Part shown: piece by piece, positions 33,217 to 44,314 of the stretch
Numbering within the stretch: the stretch's first letter is position 1
Layout of the letters: each line of letters begins with the position of its first letter
Assembly: GCA_009602735.1 (NCBI GenBank)
Contig: WELA01009535.1
Span: 242,317-306,316 of the forward strand
Source: Mesotaenium endlicherianum
Taxonomy: Eukaryota > Streptophyta > Zygnematophyceae > Zygnematales > Mesotaeniaceae
Direction of reading: 5' to 3'
DNA: 64,000 nt
Program-made: the position numbers and the translations under genes
The notes under the pieces: generated by a model
Databases searched by the model: none
Seen by the model: the letters and a program-made list of their open reading frames with translations, nothing else
Told to the model about the DNA's origin: nothing

Positions 33217-33995
33217 TGAAATGAATCGACTTACCAAATAGGCGATTAACAATTAATAAAGATCTTTATATCAGCAAGTAATCTTTATGGTATTTCCGTT
33301 AACTAGTTAAACGGCAAAGGACAATACACTAGCAGGGAATAATACTCGTAAGTCAAATGCGAGTAAACTAGCATCAGTAATGCAAATCAGTAAACTCATA
33401 CTCATAAGCAGGTTAGAAGACAGTGCGTATCAATGGTTTCTCGCCTTGGATTCAGATCTCTCTCAGTAAGCTGTACAAGAGAGTTGGCCTCGTTTCCGAA
33501 TGCCGAACTCGAGAGCAATGCCTAGCATATGTACATGGAATGAGTTTACTGTTCAACGGTCAGTGCGATGGCACCGCCTACCCGGGAGTTAACCACGTTG
33601 GTAGGACCTCGGTTAACCAAATCCACCGCCATCTCCCATCATCCCGAATAGCCATCCATCATGGGGATGTCATCTGGCCATTCATCTAGCAGGTGGTACT
33701 TAGATGCATATCAAGGCAGTTCGCTGCTACCGAGCACGGAAGTCAGCTGGCTGTCAAAGAATGNNNNNNNNNNNNNNNNNNNNNNNNNNNNNNNNNNNNN
33801 NNNNNNNNNNNNNNNNNNNNNNNNNNNNNNNNNNNNNNNNNNNNNNNNNNNNNNNNNNNNTTATGTAAAGTCCAGCAGACTGATTATTAACTAAAGTTCA
33901 GCAGACTGACTACTAACTAAAGTTGAGCAGGCTGAACTAAATTAACTATTACATTTAAATGAATATTATATCTACTAATATACTGATTCATTACA
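33217..33995 (-). repeat. 5' LTR of A-in, with an N gap
   Basis: It matches the 3' LTR at 25,141-25,861 outside the gap. N positions 33,764-33,860 replace about 65 real bases judged from the other copies, so the gap is over-sized. Confidence 0.9.
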
Positions 33996-36942
33996 GAGGC
34001 CGGGTTGTCAATCCCTTCAGGGTGAGTTAAAGATTCCCCTAGCACATCTCGAGGAGACTTAGGGACTCTACCCAGGCTAAGTTCAAAAGGAGTCTTGCCC
34101 GTTGACGTGTGCACCGCACTGTTGACCGCAAACTGAATTTGAGGCAACAGGTCATCCCAATTATCTTGTTTTTGGTTAATATATGCTCTCAGCACCTCCT
34201 ACAGAACTCGGTTAGTTCTTTCAGTCTGCCCATCAGTCTGAGGGTGGTTTGCTGTGCTGAGCAGCTGTTTGACTCCCATTAACCCCATTAAAGCTCTCCA
34301 GAACTTAGAGGTGAATTTTGAGTCTCTGTCTGAGATGATATTAGAAGGGAGCCCATGTTGGCATACTACATGGTTGTAAAACTGTCTCGCTGTTTCGAGT
34401 GCAGTCACTTTGACAGTTGTGGGGATAAAAATGACCTTTGTGGTTTTGTCATCCACGACTACCAGTATTGAATCATGCCCGTTGGCAGTTCTTGGTAGTG
34501 AGACCACCCAGTCCATGGATATAGTTTCCCAGCGTCCCGCTGGGATGGGTAGCGGTTGCAAGAGACCTCCGGGTGGTGTGTGCCGAGACTTATTTCTCTG
34601 ACACTGGTCACAGGACTTGACATATTTCAAGACCTCCCGGGGTAACCCCTCCCAATGATAATGTTTTGCCAGTTTGCCAACAGTTTTGGCCTGCCCCAAA
34701 TGTCCACCCAGGAGACTGTCATGAGCTTGACTCAGTAAGAGAGACCTTATTTCCAAATTATTAGGAATGACCAGCTTCAGCCTGCCTGAAGTGGTTTCAG
34801 TCACCCAGACCCCTCCCTTGAGCTTATACCCGAGTGCGGTAGCACGACACATACCAGTAGTGGGGCTGGGCTCAAATGTTGGGTCAGAAAGGTAGGCTTT
34901 CCTAAGTTGTTCAAGGAAGGACTTTTTCACCTTTAGTGAAGTGAGTGCACACAGGACTTTATCTACAGTATGCTGACTAAAGTTCCTTTCTTGCAAGTCA
35001 GGTCTTCTAGAGAGTGCATCAGCAGGATTCAACTTCCCTGGTTTGTAGTCGATCTGGACTTGGAACTGCTCCAGCATCTGGCTCCAGCGGTTCTCCCTCC
35101 TCGACAGCTTGGACTTCTTCTGAAAGTGGGTCAGAGCTAGATGATCTGTAATCACCTTAAAAGCTTTACCATGTAAGTATGCTCTCCACTGTTTGAGTAC
35201 ATGAATGATAGCTAGCAGCTCTTTATCATGCACTGAGTAATTAATCTCCGCTGGATTAAATTTCATAGACTCATACAACACAGGATGCCACTCCTGCCGT
35301 ACCTTACCATCCTTTGTGGTTTTGTCAGCAGGCTGCAACAAAATAGCACCCATGGCAAAGTCAGAGGCATCAGTGACCACTTGCACGGGTTTGCTGGGGT
35401 CATACACGGCTAGCACTGGGGCAGAACAAAGGGCATCTTTAAGGGTCTGGAAGGCAGCCTGTTGCTCTTCCCCCCACACATACCCTGTTCTTTCTTAGTA
35501 AGGTCAGTCAATTTACTGGCCTTTGTGGAATAATTCTTAATAAATCTCCTATAGTAGTTAGCCTACCCGAGGAAGGATCTAACTTCAGAGACAGACTGTG
35601 GTACTGGCCAGTCCCTTATGGTCTGGACTTTCTTAGGGTCCACACTGATGCCCTCTTTACTAACAACATGGCCTAAGAATTCAATACTTTCCTTAAAGAA
35701 ATCACACTTGCTCATTTCAGCATATAAGTGATTCTTCCTCAGAGTGTCCCGGACAGTCTTTAAGTGTTCAGTGTGCTGAGCTTCATTTTTAGAGAAAATA
35801 AAAATATCATCCAGGAAAACTTGCACAAACTTATCCAAATAAGGTCTGAAAATGTCATTCATAGCACCCATGAAGGTAGCAGGAGCATTAGTCAGTCCAA
35901 ATGGCATCACGTTGAACTCATAGTGTCCATAACGTGTGCGGAAGGCAGTTTTGTGTTCATCCCCCTCAGCAATTCTGATTTGATGATAACCACTCTTGAG
36001 ATCTATCTTACTGAACACCTTAGCGCCAGACAGGGTATCAAGCAAGTCCTCGATTCTGGGTAAAGCATACTTGTTCTTTACTGTAATTCTGTTCAGGGCT
36101 CTGTAATCCACACACATCCGCATACTGCCATCCTTTTTCTTAACAAATAGGATGGGTGCGCCATAAGGTGATTGACTGGGAGAAATGTAACCATTTTTCT
36201 CAAGCTCTGCAATCTGTGTTTTCAACTCCTCGCTCTCCACATAAGACAAGCCATAAGTGCGTTGCCAAGGTGGCTGACTCCCAGGTAATAGATCAATCCT
36301 ATGATCTACTTCCCTCTTAGGGGGTAGTCCTGGAGGCATATTAAATACATCCGTGTACTGAGCAACAATTTTTGCAGCAGTAGGGTGCTCCGGAGGGCTT
36401 ACCTTTTTCTCAACCACTTCTTCAGGTTGAGGAGGTACCTCTCTTAGCAGCAGACAGAACATTCTGTCCTCCTTCTGGTTCCAGCTTTTGACGAACTCCA
36501 TTGCATTCAGCAACTTGCATCCTTCTGGAAGCCTCTTCTTTTCCTTCATTTGCCATCCACACAGGACAAGAGGAAGAGCACTGGTGGGTGCCAAGTCAGT
36601 CTGCCCATCACTGGCTCCTCTCACTTTAACTGTACCTCTGCTCCAACACACTTCAGCTTGATGTCTATTAAGCCAGGACCTGCCTAGCACGAGATCATAA
36701 AAGCCAGTGTTGAGTACCTCAAATGTAAGCGTTTCAGTTAGAACTGCAATGCCAGAACCTAACTGGACCTCAATAGGCTTGGTTATAACTCCTCCCGAGA
36801 TACTTGAGGCATCTCCAAGGAATATTTTTCTATTCCCTTGGGTGACAGTAGGCAGCCTTAGCCGCTTAACTAAGTCCTTGTGGATAAAAGTATGTGACGC
36901 CCCTCCGTCGACAAATGCCCTCACCTTCCTACCTGCAATCAT
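33996..36942 (-). pseudogene. pol: A-out pol: protease, RT, RNase H, integrase core, broken
   Basis: Reading down the minus strand: [10 protein letters not shown] protease, RT with [11 protein letters not shown], then a TAG at 35,565-35,563 in place of Leu in the FLGLANYY block. There is a one-base shift at about 35,490, RNase H, the integrase HHCC and DDE core, and a TAG at 34,201-34,199 in place of Gln in RVLQE. The frame continues 34,195-33,996 until A-in interrupts it. Within integrase, DKLTKM is replaced by DDKTTK, which repeats DNA from RNase H. Both TAGs and this change recur in A-mid. Confidence 0.9.
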
Positions 36943-37720
36943 GCAATGCAGTAGGATAGTGGGAACTGCCTTTCAGTAGCGCATCGGTGTGCCTGACCTT
37001 CTTGTAATCTTGCAGTTGCGGGTAGTTCTCCAGCCACTGCTCAACATCCGCGAGAAACTTGATCAGGTAATATTTCCTGTTTCCCTCAGGATCATATTCC
37101 TGGGGAGGTTTCGGCTTGGGCTTACTAGGCCCTCGGCCACCACCACTAGTGGTGTGAGACCCCAGTTGGTCTCTGTCCCGGAGTAGGGACATTATGATTC
37201 TTTTGTCCTCCTGTTGGGACTGATACATGGTCGCCATTTGCGACTGCATCTGAACGAACAACGCTCCCAAGTCTACACTCTGGGGTGGTAGATTAGCAAA
37301 TGCAGCAGCAGCATTGGCCTCTACTCGCTGAGCAGTGTCCTCAACAGTCCCTCTCGCTCCTGCAGCAGCAATTCCTGCCGCATTCAGCTGGTCACGTATT
37401 TGACCTAGGGGTACATTGAGTTGTACAGCAGGAGGTGGGTTCAAAACATTGGCCCTTGATGCCATAAGTTCTTCAACAATGCGCTCGTCAGCTGGCTGTC
37501 CTTCCCTCCTTTCTTCATCTTCAGCGGCCTTTGCTAATTGTTCAGCTTCTAGTCTGGCTCTCTCCTCCTCAGCTTGTTGTGCTGCGACTGCGGCAATAGC
37601 AGCTGCCTCATCTGCAGCCTCTCTAGCTGCAGTATTTGCCACTGCTTCAGAATAGGTACGGGTTCCCGCTACATGGCTTTCCGCCTGGTTTTTGACATTC
37701 TCGTTATCCTGGTTCTCCAT
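36943..37720 (-). pseudogene. gag: A-out gag, 3' half deleted
   Basis: The first ATG of A-in gag is absent here. The frame starts at 37,720 (MENQDNENV), 14 codons in, and follows A-in gag with a few substitutions to LLKGS. It then jumps into sequence just before the protease ([11 protein letters not shown]). The jump removed about 0.9 kb, including the capsid C-terminal half, zinc knuckle and frameshift site. The short sequence GGCAGT/GACAGT at both break points suggests slippage or template switching. Without the knuckle this Gag could not have packaged RNA normally. Confidence 0.85.
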
Positions 37721-37771
37721 GTCTCGTTGCTAGTTTGAGACCTTGTCCTTACCATACAAAGAAGACTGTGA

Positions 37772-37789
37772 TAATTGCTCCGATACCAC
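37772..37789 (-). other. Primer binding site of A-out
   Basis: Minus-strand GTGGTATCGGAGCAATT directly after the 5' LTR, as in A-in. Confidence 0.8.
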
Positions 37790-38510
37790 TGAAATGAATC
37801 GACTTACCAAATAGGCGATTAACAATTAATAAAGATCTTCATATCAGCAAGTAATCTTTATGGTATTTCCCGTTAACTGAATAAACGGCAAAGGACAACA
37901 CACTCGCAGTGAATAATACTCGTAAGTCAAATGCGAGTGAACTAGCATCAATAATGCAAATTAGTAAACTCATTCATAAGCAAGGTTAGAAGACAGTGCG
38001 TATCAATGGCTTCTCGCCTTGGATTCGGATCTCTCTCGGTAAGCTGTACAAGAGAGTTGGCCTCGTTTCCGAATGCCGAACTCGAGAGTAATGCCTAGCA
38101 TATGTACATGGAATGAGTTTACTGTTCAACGGTCAGTGCGATGGCACCGCCTACCCGGGAGTTAACCACGTTGGTAGGACCTCGGTTAACCAAATCCACC
38201 GCCATCTCCCATCATCCCGAATCGCCATCCATCATAGGGATGTCATCTGGCCATTCATCTAGCATATCGTACTTAGATGCATATCGAGGCAGTTCGATGC
38301 TACCGAGTACGGAAGTCAGCTGGCTGTCAAAGAATGTGTCAGCAAGCTGACTTATATGGACTTCAGCTTGCTGCTTCCAGCTGAGTCATCAAACTGGTAT
38401 TAAATATTAAGTCCAGCAGACTGATTAATAACTAAAGTTCAGTAGGCTGAACTTAGATAACTATTATATTTAAATGAGTATTATATCTACTAATATACTG
38501 ATTCATTACA
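37790..38510 (-). repeat. 5' LTR of A-out (right end of the 24-kb block)
   Basis: 721 bases, TGAAATGAATCG to GATTCATTACA on the plus strand. It is followed by the target duplication GAAAT, and LTR-D sequence resumes at 38,511. Confidence 0.95.
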
Positions 38511-39069
38511 GAAATTTACAGAAGTGAAAATTGATAAGAAACAAAAAAGTTATGCCTATTTATAATTTTCTGCCTAAGTGCTCCTCCCTAGGAGGAAGCT
38601 ACTGATTTTTCTAAGTGTTTGTCAAATCGTCCCTTCCTGAATGTTTGTGAGTAAGCCAGATCAGTCTAATCTGACGTGTCGGGCCAAATTGACGTCCACA
38701 TACATGCATCGACATTACTAGAATATTCTATCTTAGACGCGCTAGGCTAAACGAAAACTTCCAGGTAGATCGACCTAGTCGGCAGTCCGCGTCAGCCGAA
38801 CTTACGTGAAGGTTCCAGTTCATTCTAACGGGCGAGATCGCTCGACACTGTCGGTCAATCCGACGGTTGCGCTCACCGCGAATTAAGGACATTCGTCAAT
38901 CAATCTCAAAACTAATTAAACTTCGGAAATCCATAACTCTCTCAATACTTGACCAAATTCAATGAACTTTATATCAAGATGATCACAAAAATGCATCCTA
39001 CACTACTATACAATCAAAACATACTTTCATGAAACTCAAAAATGCACTTTATAAACCTATGACCTTATA
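38511..39069 (-). repeat. D-out 3' LTR, remaining part
   Basis: It continues the LTR broken at 14,212 and matches 45,010-45,576 closely. At the end, ACCTTATATCACCCCCC is duplicated in tandem (about 39,062-39,095), and the terminal CCTTACA has become CCTTATA. Confidence 0.85.
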
Positions 39070-39089
39070 TCACCCCCCACCTTATATCA

Positions 39090-40091
39090 CCCCCCTCCTC
39101 AAGATGCGACGTCCTCGACGCATTCTGCAGATAACGTCTCAACTTACTCTTACAATGAGTCAAGTTGGCCTCTAGCTCCCATGTGTTGTCGTCCGCAGGG
39201 TAGCCTTTCCACTTGACCAGATACTCTTGGACAAAACGTTGACCTCGCTTGACTCGTCGAGCGCCGACAATCGCCTCCACTTCATACTCCATCATCGATC
39301 TCGATCGGTGGTGGCGGTGTAGGTGGTCGTCCTGGACGTCCTTCATTTGGGTCAACGTATGGCCGCAAATAACTGACATGGAACACATCATGGATACGCC
39401 AGACTAAAGGAAGTTCCAACTTGTAGGCCACTGGATTCACCTGCTTGAGCACTACAAAGGGACTTGTAAACCGTGCCCGCAATTTCCTCTTGCCTGTGAA
39501 AGGTAGATTCTCTCTGGACAAGAGTACTTTGTCGCCCAAATAGAATGTCACTTCCCTCCTGTGCTTGTTAGCATGCTTGACCTGCTCTTCCTTAGCATGC
39601 TTGACCTGCTCTTCCTGTGCCTTCCAAATACACGTCTTTGCCATATCCCAAGTCTTGGCCATCTGCTCCATAAAAGCTTGTGTAGTAGGTTCCTGAGTCT
39701 CCTTGGCCTTCTCCAACAAGATGTTCCCTGGATGATATACTTCTCGCACATAAACCATAGCGAATGGTGACTGCTTGGTGGATCCCTGCATGCTGTTGTT
39801 GTAGGCAAACTCCAACCCTGGTAGCTTCTTGTCCCACTCTGAAGGGTCTTCCATAGTGAAACTCCTGAGCACCTCTTGCAGAGTTCTGTTGAGCCTCTCA
39901 CTCTGCCCGTCTGTCTGAGGGTGATAGGAAGTGCTCATACTCAGCTTGGTCCCCATCAAAGTAAACAATGACCGCCAAAAGTTGCTAGTGAACCTTGGAT
40001 CCCGGTCTGAAACAATCACCTTTGGCAACCCATGTAGCCTGAAAATATGATCAAAGAATAGCCGTGCCACATCCGCTGCCGTACAAGTCTC
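39090..40091 (-). pseudogene. D-out pol: integrase C-terminus and chromodomain
   Basis: The minus strand encodes [30 protein letters not shown] and the integrase tail, then a chromodomain with [19 protein letters not shown] short in-frame duplication of KHAKEEQV is present near 39,590. A frameshift near 39,290 splits the chromodomain start from the integrase tail. It is the downstream part of the pol fragment at 44,315-44,833, with the small A element between them. Confidence 0.85.
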
Positions 40092-40096
40092 NCAAG

Positions 40097-40818
40097 TGTA
40101 ATGAATCAGTATACTGGTTAACATAACATTCATTTAAATAATATAGTTAAATAAGTTCAGCCTGCTGAACTCTAGTTAACTATCAGTCTGCTGGACTTTA
40201 TACTTAGTATCAGTCTAATGACTCAGGCCGGAAGTAGCAGGCTGAGATCACCTTAAGTCAGCTTGCTGACACATTCTTTGACAGCCAGCTGACTTCCGTA
40301 CTCGGGAGCAGCGAACTGCCTCGATATGCACCTAAGTGTGGTATGCTAGATGAATGGCCAGATGACATCCCTATAATGGATGGCGATTCGGGATGATGGA
40401 AGATGGCGGTGGATTTGGTTAACCGAGGTCCTACCAACGTGGTTAACTACCGGGTAGGCGGTGCCATCGCACTGACCGTTGAACAGTAAACTCATTCCAT
40501 GTACATATGCTAGGCATTGCTCTCGAGTTCGGCATTCGGAAACGAGGCCAACTCTCTTGTACAGCTTACCAAGAGAGATCCGAATCCAAGGCGAGAAGCC
40601 ATTGATACGCACTGTCTTCTAACCTTGCTTATGTATGAGTTTACTGATTCGCATTATTGATGCTAGTTTACTCGCATTTGACTGACGAGTATTATTCACT
40701 GCTAGTGTGTTGTCCTTTGCCGTTAAACCAGTTAACGGAAAATACCATAAAGATTACTTGCTGATATAAAGATCTTTATTAATTGTTAATCGCCTATTTG
40801 GTAAGTCGATTCATTTCA
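40097..40818 (+). repeat. 5' LTR of A-small
   Basis: Complete 722-base LTR-A ending GATTCATTTCA, followed by GGTGCACGCGTC of integrase with no primer site. Confidence 0.93.
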
Positions 40819-41515
40819 GGTGCACGCGTCAACGGGCAAGACTCCTTTTGAACTCAGCCTGGGTCGAGCCCCTAAGTCTCCTTTAGATGTACTGGGGGAG
40901 TCTTTAACTCACCCGAAAGGAATTGACAACCTGGTCTCCCTCCAGTTAACTCAGGAGTTTGCTGACACCCTGTCAGAAGTCCAACAAAACCTGCACAAAG
41001 CCCAAGAAAACCAACAAAAATACGCTAATCAACACCGTCGGGAGCTGACATTTTCTAAGGGCAATTTAGTCAAACTGCATTCTCAGCACCTGTACCTCCC
41101 TGGTGTGGTCAAGAAAAAGCTTGGCCCTGTCTGGGTCGGTCCATTTTCGGTGGTCCGTCGTGTCAATCAGAATGCTTACAAACTGAATATGTCAGCTGAC
41201 TACAAGGGTCACCCGGTCTTTAATGTCTCCTTCCTGGAACCATACATCAAAGGTGATTCACTGTTCACAGGTCGGTTACCTGTCCAACCCGGACCGGTCC
41301 CCGTTGTCCGGCACGGCAATCCTGAGGAATATGAGGTCGAGGCGATTTTAGACGCTCGCTCGGTCCGTCGATCGTCTAAATATGTCATCAAGTACCTCAT
41401 CCGATGGAAGGGTTACGATGCCTCTGGGGACACTTGGGAATTTAAAGATCAGCTTACCAATGCCAAAGGGGCGTTGAAACGGTTCCACCTTCGGGCGGCT
41501 GGGGCACCTCTCTAA
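40819..41515 (+). pseudogene. Integrase tail and chromodomain of A-small
   Basis: Open from the LTR junction to TAA at 41,513-41,515. It encodes the last 230 residues of A-family pol, roughly 90 percent identical by eye to A-in, ending in a chromodomain ([30 protein letters not shown]). No start codon or catalytic core remains, so no enzyme is made. Confidence 0.85.
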
Positions 41516-41730
41516 CAGTCATTTCAGTTGACACGGGAAGGTGACAGGAGGTCTTGTCTCCATATAAGTTGGAGGGGGATCCGACAGTTTGTGACAGTTG
41601 TGACAGGCAGCCCACCTTTAAAATTAAGTTGGAGAAAGTGGTAGCCTTTGATCACCATATTACACACTCAACCTGCGCTCACACTCACTTGCTCTCTAAC
41701 TCAATTTTCCCTTATGTTCACTCACACCAG

Positions 41731-41838
41731 GTACTCCACACTAGGAACTCTCTCGATCGCGTTCCTCTTCATCAAGGGCACTCAGTAGTGGCAAAATAGC
41801 ATGACTTCACTAACTGCATTGTGTTTATGATTGAGCAG
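41731..41838 (+). promoter_or_regulatory. Candidate 5' UTR intron of ORF3-B
   Basis: Donor CACACCAG then GTACTCC, branch-point-like CACTAAC at 41,808-41,814, and acceptor GATTGAGCAG followed by GATG with the ORF3-B start. The length is 108 bases. The branch-to-acceptor spacing is almost the same as in type A although the surrounding sequence is unrelated. Confidence 0.5.
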
Positions 41839-41839
41839 G

Positions 41840-43507
41840 ATGACTCAAAAGTCGGAACTCAAGAGGAAGAGAAGGGCGGAAGAGGCACATGCAGAATACT
41901 TGCAATTCCGTGGAAACATCGAATCATCTTCCATCTCCGCTCGGGAATCACAACGACTCCAACAACAGCGCGAGGCACAGAAGAAGAAGGAGGAAGAGGA
42001 ACACGCCAGACTGAGGCAGGAAGAAATGGACAGAAAAGCTGCAGAGGAGGCCAAGAAAGCAGAGGAGGAGAGGCAAGCTGAGGAGAAGCGGAAGCAGCAG
42101 GCTGAAGAAGAAGAACAGAGGAGAATCAGCAGCTACCGCTACACGGTGCTGGGCAAGGGCTTTGATCTACTGGAGGAGGCCTTCAAGTATGCCCAGAGAA
42201 GTCGCAGTGAGTCGCAGAAGGAAATCCTCCAGAGGGAAGGGGAGACATCCGAAAACTTTGACAAGTATATAGAGGTCGGCACAGGGCTCCTCCTCTACCA
42301 CGATTACGCCAGGATGGTAGGATATACGGTCAGAGAGGCCAAGGCAATGGCCCAGGTGAACGAAGCAGGGGCTATCTCGATTCCTGGTATCTGGGGGGAA
42401 GATAGGGTCATCAGGATGATCCCCATGGACGCGGACAGCTTCAAGGACTCAACACCCCACAACAGGTTCAAGGCCATGTACAATGAGGTGGAGAGGAGGA
42501 GCTGGGAATTCTTGGCCAGGGAAACCAGTCAGTTGGACTTTGCAGGGCACTAGTACTCTTGTACTCTTAAAATGACAGACGCGGCCTTCTTCCAAAAGTC
42601 CACTGATTGGCGGTGGATGACCATCAGCATGAGGGACCAGCAGAATGACAGGGCGACGGATGAGGATTTCCTGACAGACCTAAAGGGGAACATAGTATTG
42701 CCCCCTCACATTGCGGCTTGGGACCCAAGATTGGATGGAGTCAGAGACTGCATGAGCCAAGAGATGCAGGGGGACAGAAGCAGGGCCCGAGAGTCATTCT
42801 CCAAAAGGAAGCACGCTTATGCCAAATGGGCAAGTAAGCAGGGGGAAAAGGACCTGTATGCGGTCCGGACTCAGCAGCCCCCACCAGCACCCAAATGGGG
42901 AAGGTCAGTAGGATATTCTTTTTCTCGGGAAGAGCTAGAGCAGTTGACAAAAGAGACCCCAGAAGTCTCAGAGGAACCCGGGGACGGCGAGGAGGAGGAG
43001 TCAGAGGAAGACGAGGAGGAAATCGAGGAGGAGGACACTAGCCCCGCCGAGATCCTAACACCTGCCACATCCCCTGTAAGGGAGAAGACGGGGTTAGCCC
43101 CGCAGCAACTCGCTCAGGAGGAGGATATCACTTGGCTGGGAACTGCCAGAGGACACAGCCCATCACCAGGCAAGGAGACCCAGTCAGACAGGGCAGACAG
43201 GAGGGTTGCTCGGGAGATAGCCAGAGGCCTGCCAGCATCTCCCTCGCAAAGAGGGCATGTACCCTTGGCTCATGTCATGCAACATCCTTCTGGGATGCCG
43301 ATATACGTACCTGTCACTTTGAGGGCTGCCCAGGAGAAGGCTGCCTCCCTTCAGTTTCAGACTGTGCAGGAGGAAACAGCCCAGTTATTGCGTTCTCCAC
43401 CGGGTCCTTACACGGAACCTCCTTCTCTTACAGGCTTGAGAAGACCCCAAGACAGGAGGAGGTCTGGCTCCCCTGAGTATAGGGCCTCAGGGACATCTCC
43501 CTCCTAA
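41840..43507 (+). pseudogene. ORF3 type B, one internal TAG, otherwise open
   Basis: It starts at ATG 41,840 (MTQKSELKRKRR). The frame is open for 237 codons to TAG at 42,551-42,553, and in the same frame open again to 43,507, so one codon separates it from a 555-residue protein. At the TAG, type A has Trp. It has an N-terminal charged coiled coil, then YRYTVLGKGFD, YHDYARMVGYT, IPGIWGEDRVIRM, YNEVERRSWEFLARE, TDWRWMTI, LPPHIAAWDPRLDG and FSKRKHAYAKWAS. An acidic stretch (EEEESEEDEEE) and a Pro/Arg/Ser-rich end follow. It is clearly homologous to ORF3-A but far more diverged than the adjoining pol. Function unknown. Confidence 0.8.
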
Positions 43508-43578
43508 GGGCAGCAAGCTGGGGATAAAAGGGACAGCACGCTGTTATTAGTGTTAGTGTTGTCGAGGCAACAACATGA

Positions 43579-43592
43579 TAAGTTGGAGGGAT
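43579..43592 (+). other. Polypurine tract of A-small
   Basis: AAGTTGGAGGGATT immediately before the 3' LTR at 43,593. Confidence 0.85.
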
Positions 43593-44314
43593 TGTAATGA
43601 ATCAGTATACTGGTTGACATAACATTCAATTTAAATAATATAATTAGAAAAGTTCAGCCTGCTGAACTCTAGTTAACAATCAGTCTGCTGGACTTTATAC
43701 TTAGTATCAGTTTAATGACTCAGGCCGGAAGTAGCAGGCTGATGTCACCTTAAGTCAGCTTGCTGACACATTCTTTGACAGCCAGCTGACTTCCGTACTC
43801 GGGAGCAGCGAACTGCCTCGATATGCATCTTAGTGTGGTATGCTGAATGAATGGCCAGATGACCTCCCTATGATGGATGGCGATTCGGGATGATGGGAGA
43901 TGGCGGTGGATTTGGTTAACCGAGGTCCTACCAACGTGGTTAACTCCCGGGTAGGTGGTGCCATCGCACTGACCGTTGAACAGTATACTCATTCCATGTA
44001 CATATGCTAGGCATTGCTCTCGAGTTCGGCATTCGGAAACGAGGCCAACTCCCTTGTACAGCTTACTGAGAGAGATCTGAATCCAAGGCGAGAAGTCATT
44101 GATACGCACTGTCTTCTAACCTTGCTTATGCATGAGTTTACTGATTNCATTATTGATGCTAGTTTACTTTCATTTTATTTACGAGTGTTGTTCACTGCTA
44201 GTGTGTTGTCCTTTTGCCGTTTAATCAGTTAACGAAAATTCCATAAAGATTACTTGCTGATATAAAGATCTTTATTAATTGCTATTCGCCTATTTGGTAA
44301 GTCGATTCATTTCA
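43593..44314 (+). repeat. 3' LTR of A-small
   Basis: Complete LTR-A with a single N at 44,147, followed by target duplication ACAAG. Confidence 0.93.

Larger units (their letters stand above)
25141..33995 (-). mobile_element. A-in: nearly intact Ty3/gypsy chromovirus with an extra 3' ORF
   Basis: Complete structure on the minus strand: 5' LTR 33,995-33,217, tRNA-iMet primer site, gag 33,182-31,704, pol 31,726-27,919 in the -1 frame, ORF3 27,651-25,975, polypurine tract, 3' LTR 25,861-25,141. The target duplication GAGGC is perfect (25,136-25,140 and 33,996-34,000). All three proteins are open. The two LTRs differ at only a few positions outside the N gap and share private variants (CATACTCATAAGC), so the insertion is recent. 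It landed inside the integrase gene of A-out. Confidence 0.92.
14213..38510 (-). mobile_element. A-out: 24-kb composite A-family insertion in the D-out LTR
   Basis: Both ends are LTR-A termini in the same orientation, flanked by target duplication GAAAT (14,208-14,212 and 38,511-38,515). Removing the block restores the uninterrupted LTR-D sequence seen at 53,968-53,990. The right half is a clear minus-strand element (5' LTR, PBS, deleted gag, pol) that continues left of A-in with pol end and ORF3-B. The left 7.5 kb (14,983-21,741) is a rearranged mosaic containing an inverted copy. The simplest reading is one A insertion, then nested insertion of A-in, plus at least one inversion and LTR-LTR recombination. 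Confidence 0.75.
40097..44314 (+). mobile_element. A-small: internally deleted A element with ORF3-B
   Basis: Two complete LTR-A copies (40,097-40,818 and 43,593-44,314) enclose only the end of integrase, the chromodomain, ORF3-B and the polypurine tract. Target duplication ACAAG is on the right (44,315-44,319), and NCAAG on the left next to a single N. Gag, protease, RT, RNase H and the primer site are missing; the 5' LTR is joined directly to integrase. It sits in D-out integrase. Confidence 0.88.
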
